A stretch of DNA of 64,000 nucleotides from Catenibacillus scindens (GCF_014202115.1 NZ_JACHFW010000009.1:62001-126000), one strand, 5' to 3'; shown: positions 8,260 through 17,647, counted from the first letter of the stretch. Numbers and translations: made by a program. The notes: a model not told the origin generated them from the letters alone.

Positions 8260-9150
8260 ATGATACAAGATATTTATCCCCATATTTACCATAATGAATA
8301 CATACAAAAAAAGCCGTCCGGCGACAGCTTTTTTCTTTTCTATGATCAGCAGGCCATTCTTACCGGCAGCGGCAGCGACAAACTGCGCTATTTTACCATG
8401 GATGAGATTCTCAAAGAATTTCCTCATCTTAAAGATGATCTGACGACTCACGCCATCTATCTTTTTGCCATAGATGACCGGGATTTCTTTTTGTATTTTC
8501 CCCAAAACGCCGGGGAAGAGGTACCGTCCCACAGCGACGTTGGCGAAATGCTGGGCGCTCTGGGCACATTTAAGCCCCTGTCAATTCTTCGCAGCACAGA
8601 ACCTGCGTGGCTGGCCTTTGCGGGGATCACCGGACATCAGCTTTACTCCTGGTATCTATCCAGAAAATTCTGCGGCCGCTGCGGCCATGAACTGGTTCAT
8701 GCGGACAGGGAACGGATGATGCACTGTCCCCAGTGCAATGTGATGGAATACCCGGTTTTAAGTCCTGCGGTCATTGTGGGCGTCACCCATAACGACCGGC
8801 TTCTCCTCACAAAATATGAAGGCCGCTCCTTTAAGCGCTACGCCCTTATTGCCGGTTACGCCGAAATCGGCGAGACCATCGAGGAGACCGTTCACCGGGA
8901 AGTTATGGAAGAAGTCGGGCTGAAAGTCAAAAATATACGTTACTACAAAAGTCAGCCCTGGTCTTTCTCCGGCACATTGCTCTTCGGTTTCTTCTGCGAT
9001 CTGGATGGAAACGATGAGATTACTCTGGATACCACAGAGCTTTCCACCGCCCGGTGGTTTAAACGGGAGGACATCCCCGCAGACGGGGAGAATACAAGCC
9101 TGACCAGAGAAATGATGCTTTACTTTAAAAGCCAAGGGCCTGCAACATAA
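8260..9150 (+). CDS. nudC: NAD+/NADH pyrophosphatase (NudC-type Nudix hydrolase)
   Basis: A 296-residue protein with the three NudC parts: N-terminal domain, zinc ribbon with Cys138, Cys141, Cys156 and Cys159, and a Nudix domain. The Nudix box fits Gly199, Glu205, Arg213, Glu214, Glu217, Glu218, Gly220. It is followed by SQPWSFS, the signature of NADH-specific members, so it should cleave NAD(H) to NMN(H) and AMP or remove NAD caps from RNA. The start at 8260 is chosen because GAAAGGA lies 11 bases upstream. Its 3' end overlaps the convergent carboxypeptidase gene by 26 bases. Confidence 0.93.
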   Translation: MIQDIYPHIYHNEYIQKKPSGDSFFLFYDQQAILTGSGSDKLRYFTMDEILKEFPHLKDDLTTHAIYLFAIDDRDFFLYFPQNAGEEVPSHSDVGEMLGALGTFKPLSILRSTEPAWLAFAGITGHQLYSWYLSRKFCGRCGHELVHADRERMMHCPQCNVMEYPVLSPAVIVGVTHNDRLLLTKYEGRSFKRYALIAGYAEIGETIEETVHREVMEEVGLKVKNIRYYKSQPWSFSGTLLFGFFCDLDGNDEITLDTTELSTARWFKREDIPADGENTSLTREMMLYFKSQGPAT

Positions 9151-10348
9151 CTTTTTCAAGATAATATCTGTAGTTTACTGCCTCCACATTATCAGCGAAA
9201 GTAACCGGGTAACTGGCAAAAGTATCTGTGCCGATTTTATATTGAAGCCACCCGGCAGACTGACCCGCTTTTACTGGCGCCTGTACCCTTGACAGGACTT
9301 TCAAGGTGACTTGAGGCGTCTCATCCTCTCTGGCCAGAACTTTCAGCGAGGGCGCATCCACAGTCAGAGCCGCATTTGTCTGCTGGCCGTCAATAACGGT
9401 CACAGGCAACAGGCGGTCCGCCGAAAAACTCACTTCTTTAAGTTCATAATTTTCCTTGCCGTACTGAATCAGCTCCTGGGTATCTTCCCATTTCCAGCGT
9501 TTATCCGGCGGCCATCCGCATCCCAGCAGCGCGATAATAAATGTCCGCCCTTCACTGACCACCGCGCACACATAACAGTAACCGGCGTTTCCCGTAAATC
9601 CGGTCTTACCTGACAGGGCCTCATCAGTCATAGTCAGGAGGGCATTTTTATTATTCACTGTAAATTGTCTTTTTTTATCACAATCGGAAAAACTGTATGA
9701 CATTGTCCCTGTAATCTCCAGAAAGCTTTCATTTTTCACAGCACAGGCCATAATCACCGCCAGATCCCTCGCCGTCGTGGCATGAACGCCCACATCGTCG
9801 GCGGCGTCCAGACCATTGGCCGTAATAAAATATGTAGACTCACATCCAAGCTCCCTGGCCTTATCATTCATCATTGCCGCAAAGTTTTCAACACTTCCCC
9901 CCACATGTTCCGCAATGGCCACCGCCGAGTCATTGTGAGATTCCAGCATCATCGAATACATAAGATCTCTAAGGACATATTTCTCCCCTTCCCTTATTCC
10001 CAACTGTACGTCCGGCATCGAGGCGGCATAGGAAGATACTGTGACAATATCATCCACAGATGAATTTTCCAGTGTCACCAGCAGAGTCATCACCTTTGTT
10101 GTACTTGCCATGGGAAGGATCTCCTCCGGGTTTTTTCCATAAAGAACTCTTTTGGTCTCCCCGTCCATCAATACCGCCGCCCGGGCGTGGAGAGACGGCA
10201 GCAGATCTTTTGTCTCATTGCCGTAGGTCTTTATTGCCGGAGAAAAAACAAGGAGGATTATCAGACACAAACACCATAATTTTCCCCGGCCTGGACACCG
10301 CAATCTCTCCCGGCCCCGGACACAGATTTTATATTTAAAAAAACTCAT
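9125..10348 (-). CDS. D-alanyl-D-alanine carboxypeptidase (DacF-type, peptidase S11), copy 1
   Basis: A 407-residue exported peptidase. A basic N-terminus is followed by a hydrophobic segment at about residues 24-38 that is probably a signal peptide. The three active-site motifs of penicillin-binding carboxypeptidases are present: Ser82-Thr-Thr-Lys85, Ser137-His-Asn139 and Lys248-Thr-Gly250. A C-terminal beta domain (PBP5_C type) and a final hydrophobic helix-like stretch (NYRYYLEKVMLQALGF) suit membrane attachment. It should trim the terminal D-Ala of peptidoglycan stem peptides. It lies 70 bases after a second carboxypeptidase gene on the same strand. The ribosome site before its ATG is weak. 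Confidence 0.92.
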   Translation of the reverse strand: MSFFKYKICVRGRERLRCPGRGKLWCLCLIILLVFSPAIKTYGNETKDLLPSLHARAAVLMDGETKRVLYGKNPEEILPMASTTKVMTLLVTLENSSVDDIVTVSSYAASMPDVQLGIREGEKYVLRDLMYSMMLESHNDSAVAIAEHVGGSVENFAAMMNDKARELGCESTYFITANGLDAADDVGVHATTARDLAVIMACAVKNESFLEITGTMSYSFSDCDKKRQFTVNNKNALLTMTDEALSGKTGFTGNAGYCYVCAVVSEGRTFIIALLGCGWPPDKRWKWEDTQELIQYGKENYELKEVSFSADRLLPVTVIDGQQTNAALTVDAPSLKVLAREDETPQVTLKVLSRVQAPVKAGQSAGWLQYKIGTDTFASYPVTFADNVEAVNYRYYLEKVMLQALGF

Positions 10349-10417
10349 CTCATTTACATTCCCGTTTTTTTATAGTTTATGTGTAAAGCCGCCCCGTTAT
10401 GACCAGACATAAGCTGG

Positions 10418-11410
10418 TCACTTTTCAATATGGCTGTACACCTCTACGGCGTCCATAACGTGATATGGCGCCGTCGAGGTGTCACCGCAGGCTCCCGCCG
10501 TAATGAGAAGATATCTTTTGTCGCTGATATCGGCGATAGTGGCCAGGCACAGACCGGCTTGCGGAGTATAGCCGGTCTTTCCGCCCAATATCCACCCCTG
10601 ATCCTTTAGATACCCCTGACCGTCCACCCCGCTTTCCCCGCCCTCCCCCATTTTCTCAAACAAAGTGCTGGAAAGCATCATCCCCTGGGGATGCATGGAC
10701 GTGGGCTGGCTCTGGTACTGGTGCGCCGTGAAAATCCGGTAAAAAACGCCGTTATCTAAGGCATATTCCAAAAGCAGTGCCAGATCATCCAGTGTTGTCA
10801 CATGACTGTCATTATGGAGTCCTGTGGCATTGGTAAAATGAGTGTGGGCCATTCCCAGACTTCTGGCCTTCTCATTCATTAATTTTACAAAAGCCTCCTC
10901 GCTCCCGCTGACCCTACATGCCAGGGTAACAGCGGCGTCCGCCCCGGAGGGCAGCAGCGTCCCATAGAGCAAATCCCTGACGCAGACCTGCTCTCCAGGC
11001 AGGAAACCGGCCACAGAGGCATTTTTTTCCGCCAGGGATTTAAGTAAGGCCGGTGAGACCGTAACCGTCTCATCAAAATCATCCAAAGCTTCGATGGCAA
11101 TGATTGCTGTCATAATCTTTGTCAGAGAGGCGGGATAGATCTCTTCGCTGCTTTGAAACGATAAAATCGTCTGATGGTCTTCCAGACTCATAAGAAGCAT
11201 ATGATCGCTGTAAAGATCCAAGATTCCCGATGACATAACACTGGCAGTCTGGGCTTTACCGCCGCCGGCCAGATGTACGGCGTAGGAGTACTGTCCCTGC
11301 CCCCTTCTGGTATAAGCGCCAAGGACCCCTGTTCCAAGAAAAAGGCAGGCAGCGAGGATTCCGGTAATATATACAATATATGGGTATTTTCTTTGTCTAA
11401 TCCTAATAAT
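10418..11410 (-). CDS. D-alanyl-D-alanine carboxypeptidase-like protein, copy 2, probable ATT start
   Basis: A peptidase S11 domain with Ser-Leu-Thr-Lys, Ser-Gly-Ala (third position Ala in place of the usual Asn, as in several Gram-positive members) and Lys-Thr-Gly motifs (about residues 95-98, 155-157 and 278-280 counted from the start given). The first in-frame ATG, at 11236, would delete the membrane anchor. The frame stays open upstream and encodes RIRQRK, then a hydrophobic helix YIVYITGILAACLFLGTGV, then an exported stretch. No ATG, GTG, TTG or CTG lies in the anchor region; the only well-placed start is ATT at 11410-11408, five bases after AAAGGAAG. The frame is closed by TGA at 11425-11423. 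That gives 330 residues. A sequencing error is the alternative. Confidence 0.8.
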   Translation of the reverse strand: MIRIRQRKYPYIVYITGILAACLFLGTGVLGAYTRRGQGQYSYAVHLAGGGKAQTASVMSSGILDLYSDHMLLMSLEDHQTILSFQSSEEIYPASLTKIMTAIIAIEALDDFDETVTVSPALLKSLAEKNASVAGFLPGEQVCVRDLLYGTLLPSGADAAVTLACRVSGSEEAFVKLMNEKARSLGMAHTHFTNATGLHNDSHVTTLDDLALLLEYALDNGVFYRIFTAHQYQSQPTSMHPQGMMLSSTLFEKMGEGGESGVDGQGYLKDQGWILGGKTGYTPQAGLCLATIADISDKRYLLITAGACGDTSTAPYHVMDAVEVYSHIEK

Positions 11411-11505
11411 AAAAACTTCCTTTCAGATGATACAGCCAAAAAATTCTGACTGTATTTTTCCCATTGTTTATGGAAATTATTCACTGAATGGAAGTTAAGA
11501 TATCC

Positions 11506-12075
11506 TTATGTATCTATTTTTAAAGCGGCCTCTTCTTCGGCCTCGGTTTTAAACTCTGCCACCTTTACCGGATCAATCACCGGAAGTTCTTCTTTTGAGC
11601 GCACCCCGAAAGTTCTCAAAAAATCTTCTGTCGTGGCAAAGAGAATGGGGCGTCCGGGAGCATCCAATCGTCCCGCCTCTGTAATCAAATGATATTCCAA
11701 CAGACGGTTAATTGCATAATCACTGTTTACCCCCCGGATCTGCTCTACCATAGACCGGGTTACCGGCTGTTTATACGCAATAATGGAGAGAACCTCCAGC
11801 ATGGCGTCCGAAAGGGTATGCTTCTTTGGCTGATGCGTCAGTTTTATAATATAGTCGTAATACTCCGGAGCCGTACACATCTGAAACGCGTCCTCCAGCT
11901 CAATAATCTGAATGCCCCTGTGTTCCTCTTTATATTGATCCATCATCTGGCAAATCAGTTCCCTCACTGTCGTTTCATCAGCATCTAGCACTGCCGCAAT
12001 ATCTTTTAACGGAACTGCTTTTCCCATAGTAAACAGCAGGGCTTCGATCACCGAGGAAGCCTTCGCCTCTTCCAT
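11506..12075 (-). CDS. scpB: Segregation and condensation protein B
   Basis: A 189-residue protein with the two winged-helix domains of ScpB; EALLFTMGKAVPLKDIAAVLDAD opens it and LEVLSIIAYKQPVTRSMVEQIRGVNSDYAINRLLEYHLI is the most diagnostic stretch. It binds ScpA and SMC to form bacterial condensin. The start at 12075 has AAGGAGG eight bases upstream; an earlier in-frame ATG at 12105 would overlap the scpA end and lacks a site. It sits 19 bases after scpA. A nearby D,D-carboxypeptidase follows, as with scpA-scpB and dacB in Bacillus. Confidence 0.96.
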   Translation of the reverse strand: MEEAKASSVIEALLFTMGKAVPLKDIAAVLDADETTVRELICQMMDQYKEEHRGIQIIELEDAFQMCTAPEYYDYIIKLTHQPKKHTLSDAMLEVLSIIAYKQPVTRSMVEQIRGVNSDYAINRLLEYHLITEAGRLDAPGRPILFATTEDFLRTFGVRSKEELPVIDPVKVAEFKTEAEEEAALKIDT

Positions 12076-12094
12076 ATTAATCTCCTCCTTAGCT

Positions 12095-12838
12095 TCAATC
12101 CACAACGTCGATCATTATATCGTCAAAAAGTTCCTTCTGAGCCACTCTGATCATCCCGCTTTTCATCAATTCCAGAACCGCGAGAAAAGTAACGATAATA
12201 TTCATTTTTGTTTTCTGCTTTTCAAGGAGCTGACGGAAACTAAAATGTTTCCGGCCCCTGGAATATGTCTGGATCTCGCTGATTTTATCGGACAGATTAA
12301 TTTCCTCCTGCTGGATCTTCCCGTACTTGCTGCGGATCGGATCAATCTTGTCATTGGCCCTTTTCATCACAGCCTTAAAGATCACATGGAGCTTATCCAA
12401 ATCAAGCCCCTGGGTAAGTGCGTCCAGATCTACGGGAGGTTCTTCATACCTTAACCCCTCCGGCAGTGTTGTCGTTTTATAAAAGCTCTGGGCGGCATTC
12501 ATCTGCATATCTTTCAGTTCCCCTGCCGCATATTTGTACATTTTATATTCTAAAAGCCGTTCCACAAGCTCCTGCCTCGGATCCTCCTGCTCCTCCTGGG
12601 GTTTATCCTCCACAGGAAGGAGCATCTTAGATTTGATCCGAAGAAGGGTGGCTGCCATTACCAGAAATTCGCTCATCACATCCATATCCTGATGATCCAT
12701 CTGATGAATATATTCCAGATACTGATCTGTGATCAGAGCGATAGGTATATCGTAAATGTCAATTTTATTAATATCAATCAAATGGAGCAGCAAATCCAGC
12801 GGGCCTTCAAAAACCCGCAGTTTGACCGGAATGGCCAT
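12095..12838 (-). CDS. scpA: Segregation and condensation protein A
   Basis: A 247-residue kleisin. The N-terminus VKLRVFEGPLDLLLHLIDINKIDIYDIPIALITDQYLEYI and the C-terminal winged helix FLAVLELMKSGMIRVAQKELFDDI are textbook ScpA. The central segment is acidic and rich in Glu and Gln, as expected for the linker that bridges the SMC heads. The start has GAGGTGAT just upstream. It follows a MATE exporter gene by 57 bases and leads into scpB. Confidence 0.96.
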   Translation of the reverse strand: MAIPVKLRVFEGPLDLLLHLIDINKIDIYDIPIALITDQYLEYIHQMDHQDMDVMSEFLVMAATLLRIKSKMLLPVEDKPQEEQEDPRQELVERLLEYKMYKYAAGELKDMQMNAAQSFYKTTTLPEGLRYEEPPVDLDALTQGLDLDKLHVIFKAVMKRANDKIDPIRSKYGKIQQEEINLSDKISEIQTYSRGRKHFSFRQLLEKQKTKMNIIVTFLAVLELMKSGMIRVAQKELFDDIMIDVVD

Positions 12839-12895
12839 ATCATCACCTCAAACCCTTTTCCTGTCCAAACAGTATACCAGAAAGACCGGCCATGG

Positions 12896-14254
12896 TCAAT
12901 TGGATCTTCGGGAATACCCACCGCGGGGCTGAATCATCGCTTTTTTATAGACAAGGAAGGATACAACCGCTGTGACAATCTCTGTCAGCCAGAAGCCATG
13001 CCATACACCGGCTTCCCCCAAAAAGCGGCTGAGGATAAAGGCGGCAGGAATAATGATCACCACATACCGGCACAGTGAAATGATGAGGGACGGGGTTCCC
13101 TTTCCAAGCCCCTCCAAGGCTCCGGAGGATGCCACAGATACGGAAGATACAATAAAGCCCCCGCTGATGATCCTAAGCGCCATGGCCCCCGCTTCCACAG
13201 TCTCCTGATTTTGGGTGAATAATCCTATCAACTGTCCTGGAACAGCCAGACATATTGCCGTTCCCGCAACCATGATCACCGCGCACAATCCCAGGGTCAC
13301 ATTGTAGATCTTGCCTACCCGCTTATACTCCCCGGCGCCATAATTATATCCGATAACTGGCCGCATTCCCTGGATAATTCCATTGGCGGGGAGATAAAGG
13401 AAGGTCTGTAATTTATAATAAATACCCAGAATCACCACATAAATCTGCCCGTAAGCCGCCAGGATACCATTAAGGGCGGAGACTAACAGAGACGGAAGGG
13501 CAATATTTAAAATCGCCGGGATTCCTATGGAATACAGCCGGCCTACCATACGTCCATCCCAGGCCAGATATTTTTTCCCAATTTTTAGAGGCAAAGGGCG
13601 GATCTTACAAACTGCCAAATAGATGACCAGCGTCAGGACCTGTCCCAATCCTGTGGCGAGGGCCGCTCCCTCCATTCCCATTTGTGGAAAAGGCCCCAGT
13701 CCGAAAATCAGCAGGGGGTCCAATATAATATTGGCAATACATCCGCTCATCAGAGCTACCATTGTCACTTTCATCCGGCCAACAGACTGAAATATTTTTT
13801 CAAAAGAAACCCCAAGGACAATGACCAGTGAAAAGGCAAATGCAACGTAGCTGTATCTGAGGCCCAGTTCCACAACGTCACTGTCAGATGTAAACATTCT
13901 CAGAAAAGATGGCATAATCAGTATGCTCCCTGCGGTTAGCACAATGCCGTGAACACCTCCTAAAACCAGCCCGAGGGTAGCGGCTATGTTGGCTTTTCTC
14001 TCCTCCTTCGCACCAAGATAAAAGGCAATGACCGCATTAATCCCGATACCGAAACCAATCCCTACCGCATTGATAAAATTTTGTACCGGATAAACCAGAG
14101 ATAGTGCAGTCATGGCATTTTCACTGATTTTGGCCACAAAAAAGCTGTCCACAATATTATACAGCGAGTTAACCAGCATAGAGATCACCATGGGCAGTGC
14201 CATTGACAAAATCAGCGGCAATACCGACTTCTCTTTCATAAATGTTTCATTCAT
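12896..14254 (-). CDS. MATE family multidrug/sodium antiporter
   Basis: A 452-residue membrane protein with about 12 hydrophobic segments in two similar halves. LPMVISMLVNSLYNIVDSFFVAKISENAMTALSLVYPVQNF at residues 19-59 is the classic first MATE motif (bacterial NorM/DinF-like branch common in Clostridia). It should export cationic compounds in exchange for Na+ or H+. AAGGAGG lies six bases before the ATG. It is 57 bases upstream of scpA, but the MATE gene is probably not functionally linked to condensin. Substrate unknown. Confidence 0.93.
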   Translation of the reverse strand: MNETFMKEKSVLPLILSMALPMVISMLVNSLYNIVDSFFVAKISENAMTALSLVYPVQNFINAVGIGFGIGINAVIAFYLGAKEERKANIAATLGLVLGGVHGIVLTAGSILIMPSFLRMFTSDSDVVELGLRYSYVAFAFSLVIVLGVSFEKIFQSVGRMKVTMVALMSGCIANIILDPLLIFGLGPFPQMGMEGAALATGLGQVLTLVIYLAVCKIRPLPLKIGKKYLAWDGRMVGRLYSIGIPAILNIALPSLLVSALNGILAAYGQIYVVILGIYYKLQTFLYLPANGIIQGMRPVIGYNYGAGEYKRVGKIYNVTLGLCAVIMVAGTAICLAVPGQLIGLFTQNQETVEAGAMALRIISGGFIVSSVSVASSGALEGLGKGTPSLIISLCRYVVIIIPAAFILSRFLGEAGVWHGFWLTEIVTAVVSFLVYKKAMIQPRGGYSRRSN

Positions 14255-14300
14255 TTGTATCCTCCTTCGCCCAGGGCAATTTTCCGGATAATATTGGAGC

Positions 14301-14371
14301 GTTTTTTAATGCCATAGGAAACAAAGTTTCCTATGGCATTAAAAAACCACTTGGCAAAAAACGCCAAGTGG
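14301..14371 (-). terminator. Tandem hairpins ending the third carboxypeptidase gene
   Basis: Read on the minus strand, a 9-base-pair stem (14363-14371 with 14347-14355) is followed at once by six T: a normal terminator for the gene ending at 14459. It abuts a second, perfect 22-base-pair stem with a three-base loop (14301-14322 with 14326-14347). Confidence 0.88.
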
Positions 14372-14458
14372 CAAAAAGATGACAACGTCCGGAAAAGTCC
14401 ACTGAAAAATTTTAACAATATCATTATACTTATATTTGCCGTTCTGTCAACAAAAATG

Positions 14459-15634
14459 TCATATTTTCACAAGGTGTTTCCAAATCTCTTTCATATAATC
14501 CAGATATCCGGCCTCGGCCACACCTTCACAGGCAACCACCGGGACGCTGCCAATCGTTGTCCCGTTTAGATAATAAACCACCGATCCCACAGTATCCCCG
14601 GCACAAACCGGCGCTTTAAGTTCCGGGTCCGGCTGAAATTCCCAGGTGATCTGTCCCAGATCTTCCTCTGATGTGGAAAGATAGGTAAACTGCTCTCCCC
14701 AGGCACATCCCACACTGTCTGAAATGCCATTTTTAACCGGGACATTCTCCAACGGCACAGTGATATCTCCTTTATACAGGGTACAGTGGGAAAACCCATA
14801 ATTGAGCAGCGCGGCAGCCTCAGAAAAACGCACTTTATAATCCGGCGCAGCCATGATGACGGCGATCAGCTCAATATCATCGCGCACAGCGGTGGCTGAG
14901 AGACAATACTTTGCAAGACTTGTAGAACCGGTTTTAAGGCCGTTGCACCCCTCATACTGGCGAAGCAGTTTATTTGTATTGGCCAGAGTGAATGTGGACG
15001 TTCCCTGGCTGGTCACATGGGTAATATCCTCCATCCATATAGAAGAATAATTGTGTATCTGAGGATACTTGACCGACAGTTCCCTGGACATAACAGCCAC
15101 GTCTTTTGCCGACGTATAATGATCCTGTGAATCCGTCAGGCCACAGCAATCTGTAAAATGGGTATCCTCCATGCCAAGCTGGGCCGCTTTTTCATTCATC
15201 TGCCGGACAAATTCCTGTTCGCTGCCACAAATATATTCCGCCATGGCCACAGAGGCGTCATTTCCCGACGCCACTACAATACATTTGATCAGCGTCTCAA
15301 CGGTCTGCTTTTCCCCTTCCTCAAGAAACACCTGGGACCCGCCCATACTCTTGGCATAGGCGCTTGTGGTCACTTCATCCTGAAGGGTAATTTTCCCATC
15401 TTCCAATGCCTCAAAGATAAGGATCAGTGTCATGATCTTTGTGATGCTGGCCGGACTTAAACGCTGGGTACTGTTTTTTTCATAAATAATCTGCCCTGTA
15501 TCTGCCTCCATCAAAACACATGCCTGGGCCGTAATCCCAAGGTCTGCGTCAGCCTCGCCGCCAAAAACCCTGGACGGCTGCGCAAAACACAGCAGCAGAA
15601 CTGCTATCAGCGTTCCGGCAATCCATCGTCTCAT
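14459..15634 (-). CDS. D-alanyl-D-alanine carboxypeptidase (DacB/DacF-type), copy 3
   Basis: A 391-residue peptidase S11 protein with signal peptide (MRRWIAGTLIAVLLLCFAQP) and motifs Ser63-Ile-Thr-Lys66, Ser123-Gly-Asn125 and Lys234-Thr-Gly236, followed by a PBP5_C-like domain and a C-terminal amphipathic segment. Expected to remove terminal D-Ala from muropeptides outside the membrane. The start at 15634 is preferred because the signal peptide begins there and GGGGTGATG precedes it; the earlier in-frame ATG (15685) would put 17 charged residues before the signal. Monocistronic, closed by the tandem hairpins at 14301-14371. It is the third such enzyme within 6.6 kb. Confidence 0.93.
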   Translation of the reverse strand: MRRWIAGTLIAVLLLCFAQPSRVFGGEADADLGITAQACVLMEADTGQIIYEKNSTQRLSPASITKIMTLILIFEALEDGKITLQDEVTTSAYAKSMGGSQVFLEEGEKQTVETLIKCIVVASGNDASVAMAEYICGSEQEFVRQMNEKAAQLGMEDTHFTDCCGLTDSQDHYTSAKDVAVMSRELSVKYPQIHNYSSIWMEDITHVTSQGTSTFTLANTNKLLRQYEGCNGLKTGSTSLAKYCLSATAVRDDIELIAVIMAAPDYKVRFSEAAALLNYGFSHCTLYKGDITVPLENVPVKNGISDSVGCAWGEQFTYLSTSEEDLGQITWEFQPDPELKAPVCAGDTVGSVVYYLNGTTIGSVPVVACEGVAEAGYLDYMKEIWKHLVKI

Positions 15635-15798
15635 CCCATCACCCCAAAAGTTCAACAATTCGGCCCGCCCATGCCTGATAGCCAAATTGTTGCCTCAAAA
15701 TAATTCCTTATCATATTTTAGGACGCATCCCGCAGGATTATGACCATTTTTTCCAGATCCACCGAAATTTATTTTCAAGACAGCCAGATAATGAAAAT

Positions 15799-15820
15799 CC
15801 CCCGCTTTAATCAGCGGGGG
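15799..15820 (-). terminator. Terminator of pyk
   Basis: Eight-base-pair GC-rich stem CCCCCGCT/AGCGGGGG with a six-base loop, followed on the minus strand by ATTTTC, beginning six bases after the pyk stop codon. Confidence 0.85.
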
Positions 15821-15825
15821 ACAGA

Positions 15826-17565
15826 TCAGTTACAGCACACCAGCCCATCTCTTCCGTTAATGGTGACAACGGCGCCGGATTTAAGGATTTTCACAGCGTG
15901 ACTTGCTCCCAGAATCACAGGAAGATCCAGAGACAGTCCAACAATGGCAGCGTGGGAATTTAATCCCTCCTCCTCTACAATCAGGCCGGAGGCTTTTTTA
16001 ATATAAGGCAACATTTCGTTATCTGTCTCTTTGATAACAATAATATCGCCCTCCTTAAAATTCTCGTCCAGATCCTCTTTGCTGCCGCATACACATAATG
16101 AGCCTGTAGCGTTCCGGTCGGATAAACCTTTGCCCTTGATGAGAATATGTCCGGCCACATGAACTTTGATCAGGTTTGTTGTTCCGGAAATACCTAAAGG
16201 TACGCCCGCTGTGATAACTACGAGGTCGCCCTGTTTTACAATATCTGTCTTTTGGGCAGCATCCACCGCATGTTCAAACAAATCATCGGTATCGCTCTCC
16301 TCCTTAATCAAAAGAGGTACAACCCCCCAGGACAGATTAAGCTGCCGGCATACATAATCTTCTGTTGTGCAACCGATCATCGGACATTCAGGGCGGAATT
16401 TTGAGATCATCCGGGCTGTCTTTCCGGACTTTGTAACCGTAATAATAGCAGAAGCCCCAAGATCAGTAGCCGTAGTACATGTAGCATGGGAAATCGCGTT
16501 GGTCACATCTGGGCGGTCGTTATTTTCCCGCATTTTAAACCGCTTACGGTAATCAATATCCTGCTCTGTGCGGACAGCAATCCGAACCATCGTTTTTAAG
16601 GCTTCCACCGGATAAAGACCAGCGGCAGTCTCTCCGGAAAGCATAATGGCGCTTGTGCCATCGTAGATGGCGTTGGCCACATCTGTTGCCTCAGCACGGG
16701 TAGGTCTTGGATTTTTCATCATAGAGTCCAGCATCTGTGTGGCGGTAATGACCTGTTTTCCTGCCTCACAGACTTTTTTAATGATCATCTTCTGGATAAC
16801 AGGGACATCCTCCAGGGGGATCTCCACACCCATATCGCCCCGGGCGATCATGATGCCGTCGGCAACACGGATGATCTCGTCAATATTTTCCACGCCCTGC
16901 ATATTTTCAATTTTGGCGATAATATTCATGGAATGGCAGTTTTTCTCCTGGAAAATCCGGCGGATCTCAAGAATATCATCCGCAGTCCGGGTAAAGGAAG
17001 CGGCAATAAAATCAAAGCCATTCTCAATACCAAAAATAATGTCGTCGTAATCCTTCTGGCTGATAAATGGCATGGACAACTTTGCGCCTGGAATGTTGAC
17101 GCCTTTTTTGTCACCGAGAACGCCGTCATTGACAACTTTACATATAATATCTGTGGATGTCATCCTTTCAATTTTAAGGGCGATTAGACCGTCGTCCAGC
17201 AGGATTGTCATCCCCTCTTCCACATCTTTGAGCAGATCTTTATAAGAAATAGAAACCTGATCCTGATTACCGGTGATCTCCTTTGTGGTCAAGGTAAAAA
17301 GCTGTCCTTTTTTCAATTCTACTTTGCCATTCTCAAACTTTCCAATACGTATCTCCGGACCCTTCGTATCCAAAAGAGCGGCTACAGGAAGACCTAACTC
17401 CTCCCGGATACGTTTTAGCCGGTCCAAACGGCCCTTTTGTTCCGCGTGATCGCCGTGGGAGAAATTGAACCGGGCCACATCCATACCTTCCAGCATCAAT
17501 GTGCGGATCATCTGGTCACTTTCCAGCACAGGTCCCATTGTGCAGATAATTTTAGTTTTTCGCAT
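15826..17565 (-). CDS. pyk: Pyruvate kinase with C-terminal PEP-utiliser domain
   Basis: A 579-residue enzyme converting PEP and ADP to pyruvate and ATP, the last step of glycolysis. It starts MRKTKIICTMGP, and the active-site region IMIARGDMGVEIPLEDVPVIQK is intact. After the normal pyruvate kinase end there is a swivelling PEP-utilising domain with the motif GLNSHAAIVG, the layout found in Bacillus and many Clostridia. The ATG at 17565 has GGAGG upstream; an in-frame ATG at 17634 would add 23 unrelated residues. Pyruvate made here feeds the same metabolic node as the decarboxylase operon. Confidence 0.96.
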   Translation of the reverse strand: MRKTKIICTMGPVLESDQMIRTLMLEGMDVARFNFSHGDHAEQKGRLDRLKRIREELGLPVAALLDTKGPEIRIGKFENGKVELKKGQLFTLTTKEITGNQDQVSISYKDLLKDVEEGMTILLDDGLIALKIERMTSTDIICKVVNDGVLGDKKGVNIPGAKLSMPFISQKDYDDIIFGIENGFDFIAASFTRTADDILEIRRIFQEKNCHSMNIIAKIENMQGVENIDEIIRVADGIMIARGDMGVEIPLEDVPVIQKMIIKKVCEAGKQVITATQMLDSMMKNPRPTRAEATDVANAIYDGTSAIMLSGETAAGLYPVEALKTMVRIAVRTEQDIDYRKRFKMRENNDRPDVTNAISHATCTTATDLGASAIITVTKSGKTARMISKFRPECPMIGCTTEDYVCRQLNLSWGVVPLLIKEESDTDDLFEHAVDAAQKTDIVKQGDLVVITAGVPLGISGTTNLIKVHVAGHILIKGKGLSDRNATGSLCVCGSKEDLDENFKEGDIIVIKETDNEMLPYIKKASGLIVEEEGLNSHAAIVGLSLDLPVILGASHAVKILKSGAVVTINGRDGLVCCN

Positions 17566-17601
17566 TTTATTTCCTCCATATTGCTCAATTGCATCGCTGC
17601 C

Positions 17602-17647
17602 ATGAAAGCCGCTTAAAGCAGAGTCCAACAGCAAGGCAGGCTTTCAT
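17602..17647 (-). repeat. Inverted repeat in the pyk leader
   Basis: Arms ATGAAAGCC (17602-17610) and GGCTTTCAT (17639-17647) flank 28 bases, 37 bases upstream of the pyk start codon. It may be a leader hairpin. Between here and the aroF promoter I see no other gene. Confidence 0.45.

Noticed and set aside
8101-8532. 143-codon frame on the minus strand opposite nudC
   Set aside because: It overlaps the divergent promoters and the nudC N-terminus; it is the antisense image of real coding sequence.
11188-11484. 98-codon frame at the start of the second carboxypeptidase
   Set aside because: It runs out of frame with the anchor and has no family resemblance; the anchor frame with ATT start is preferred.
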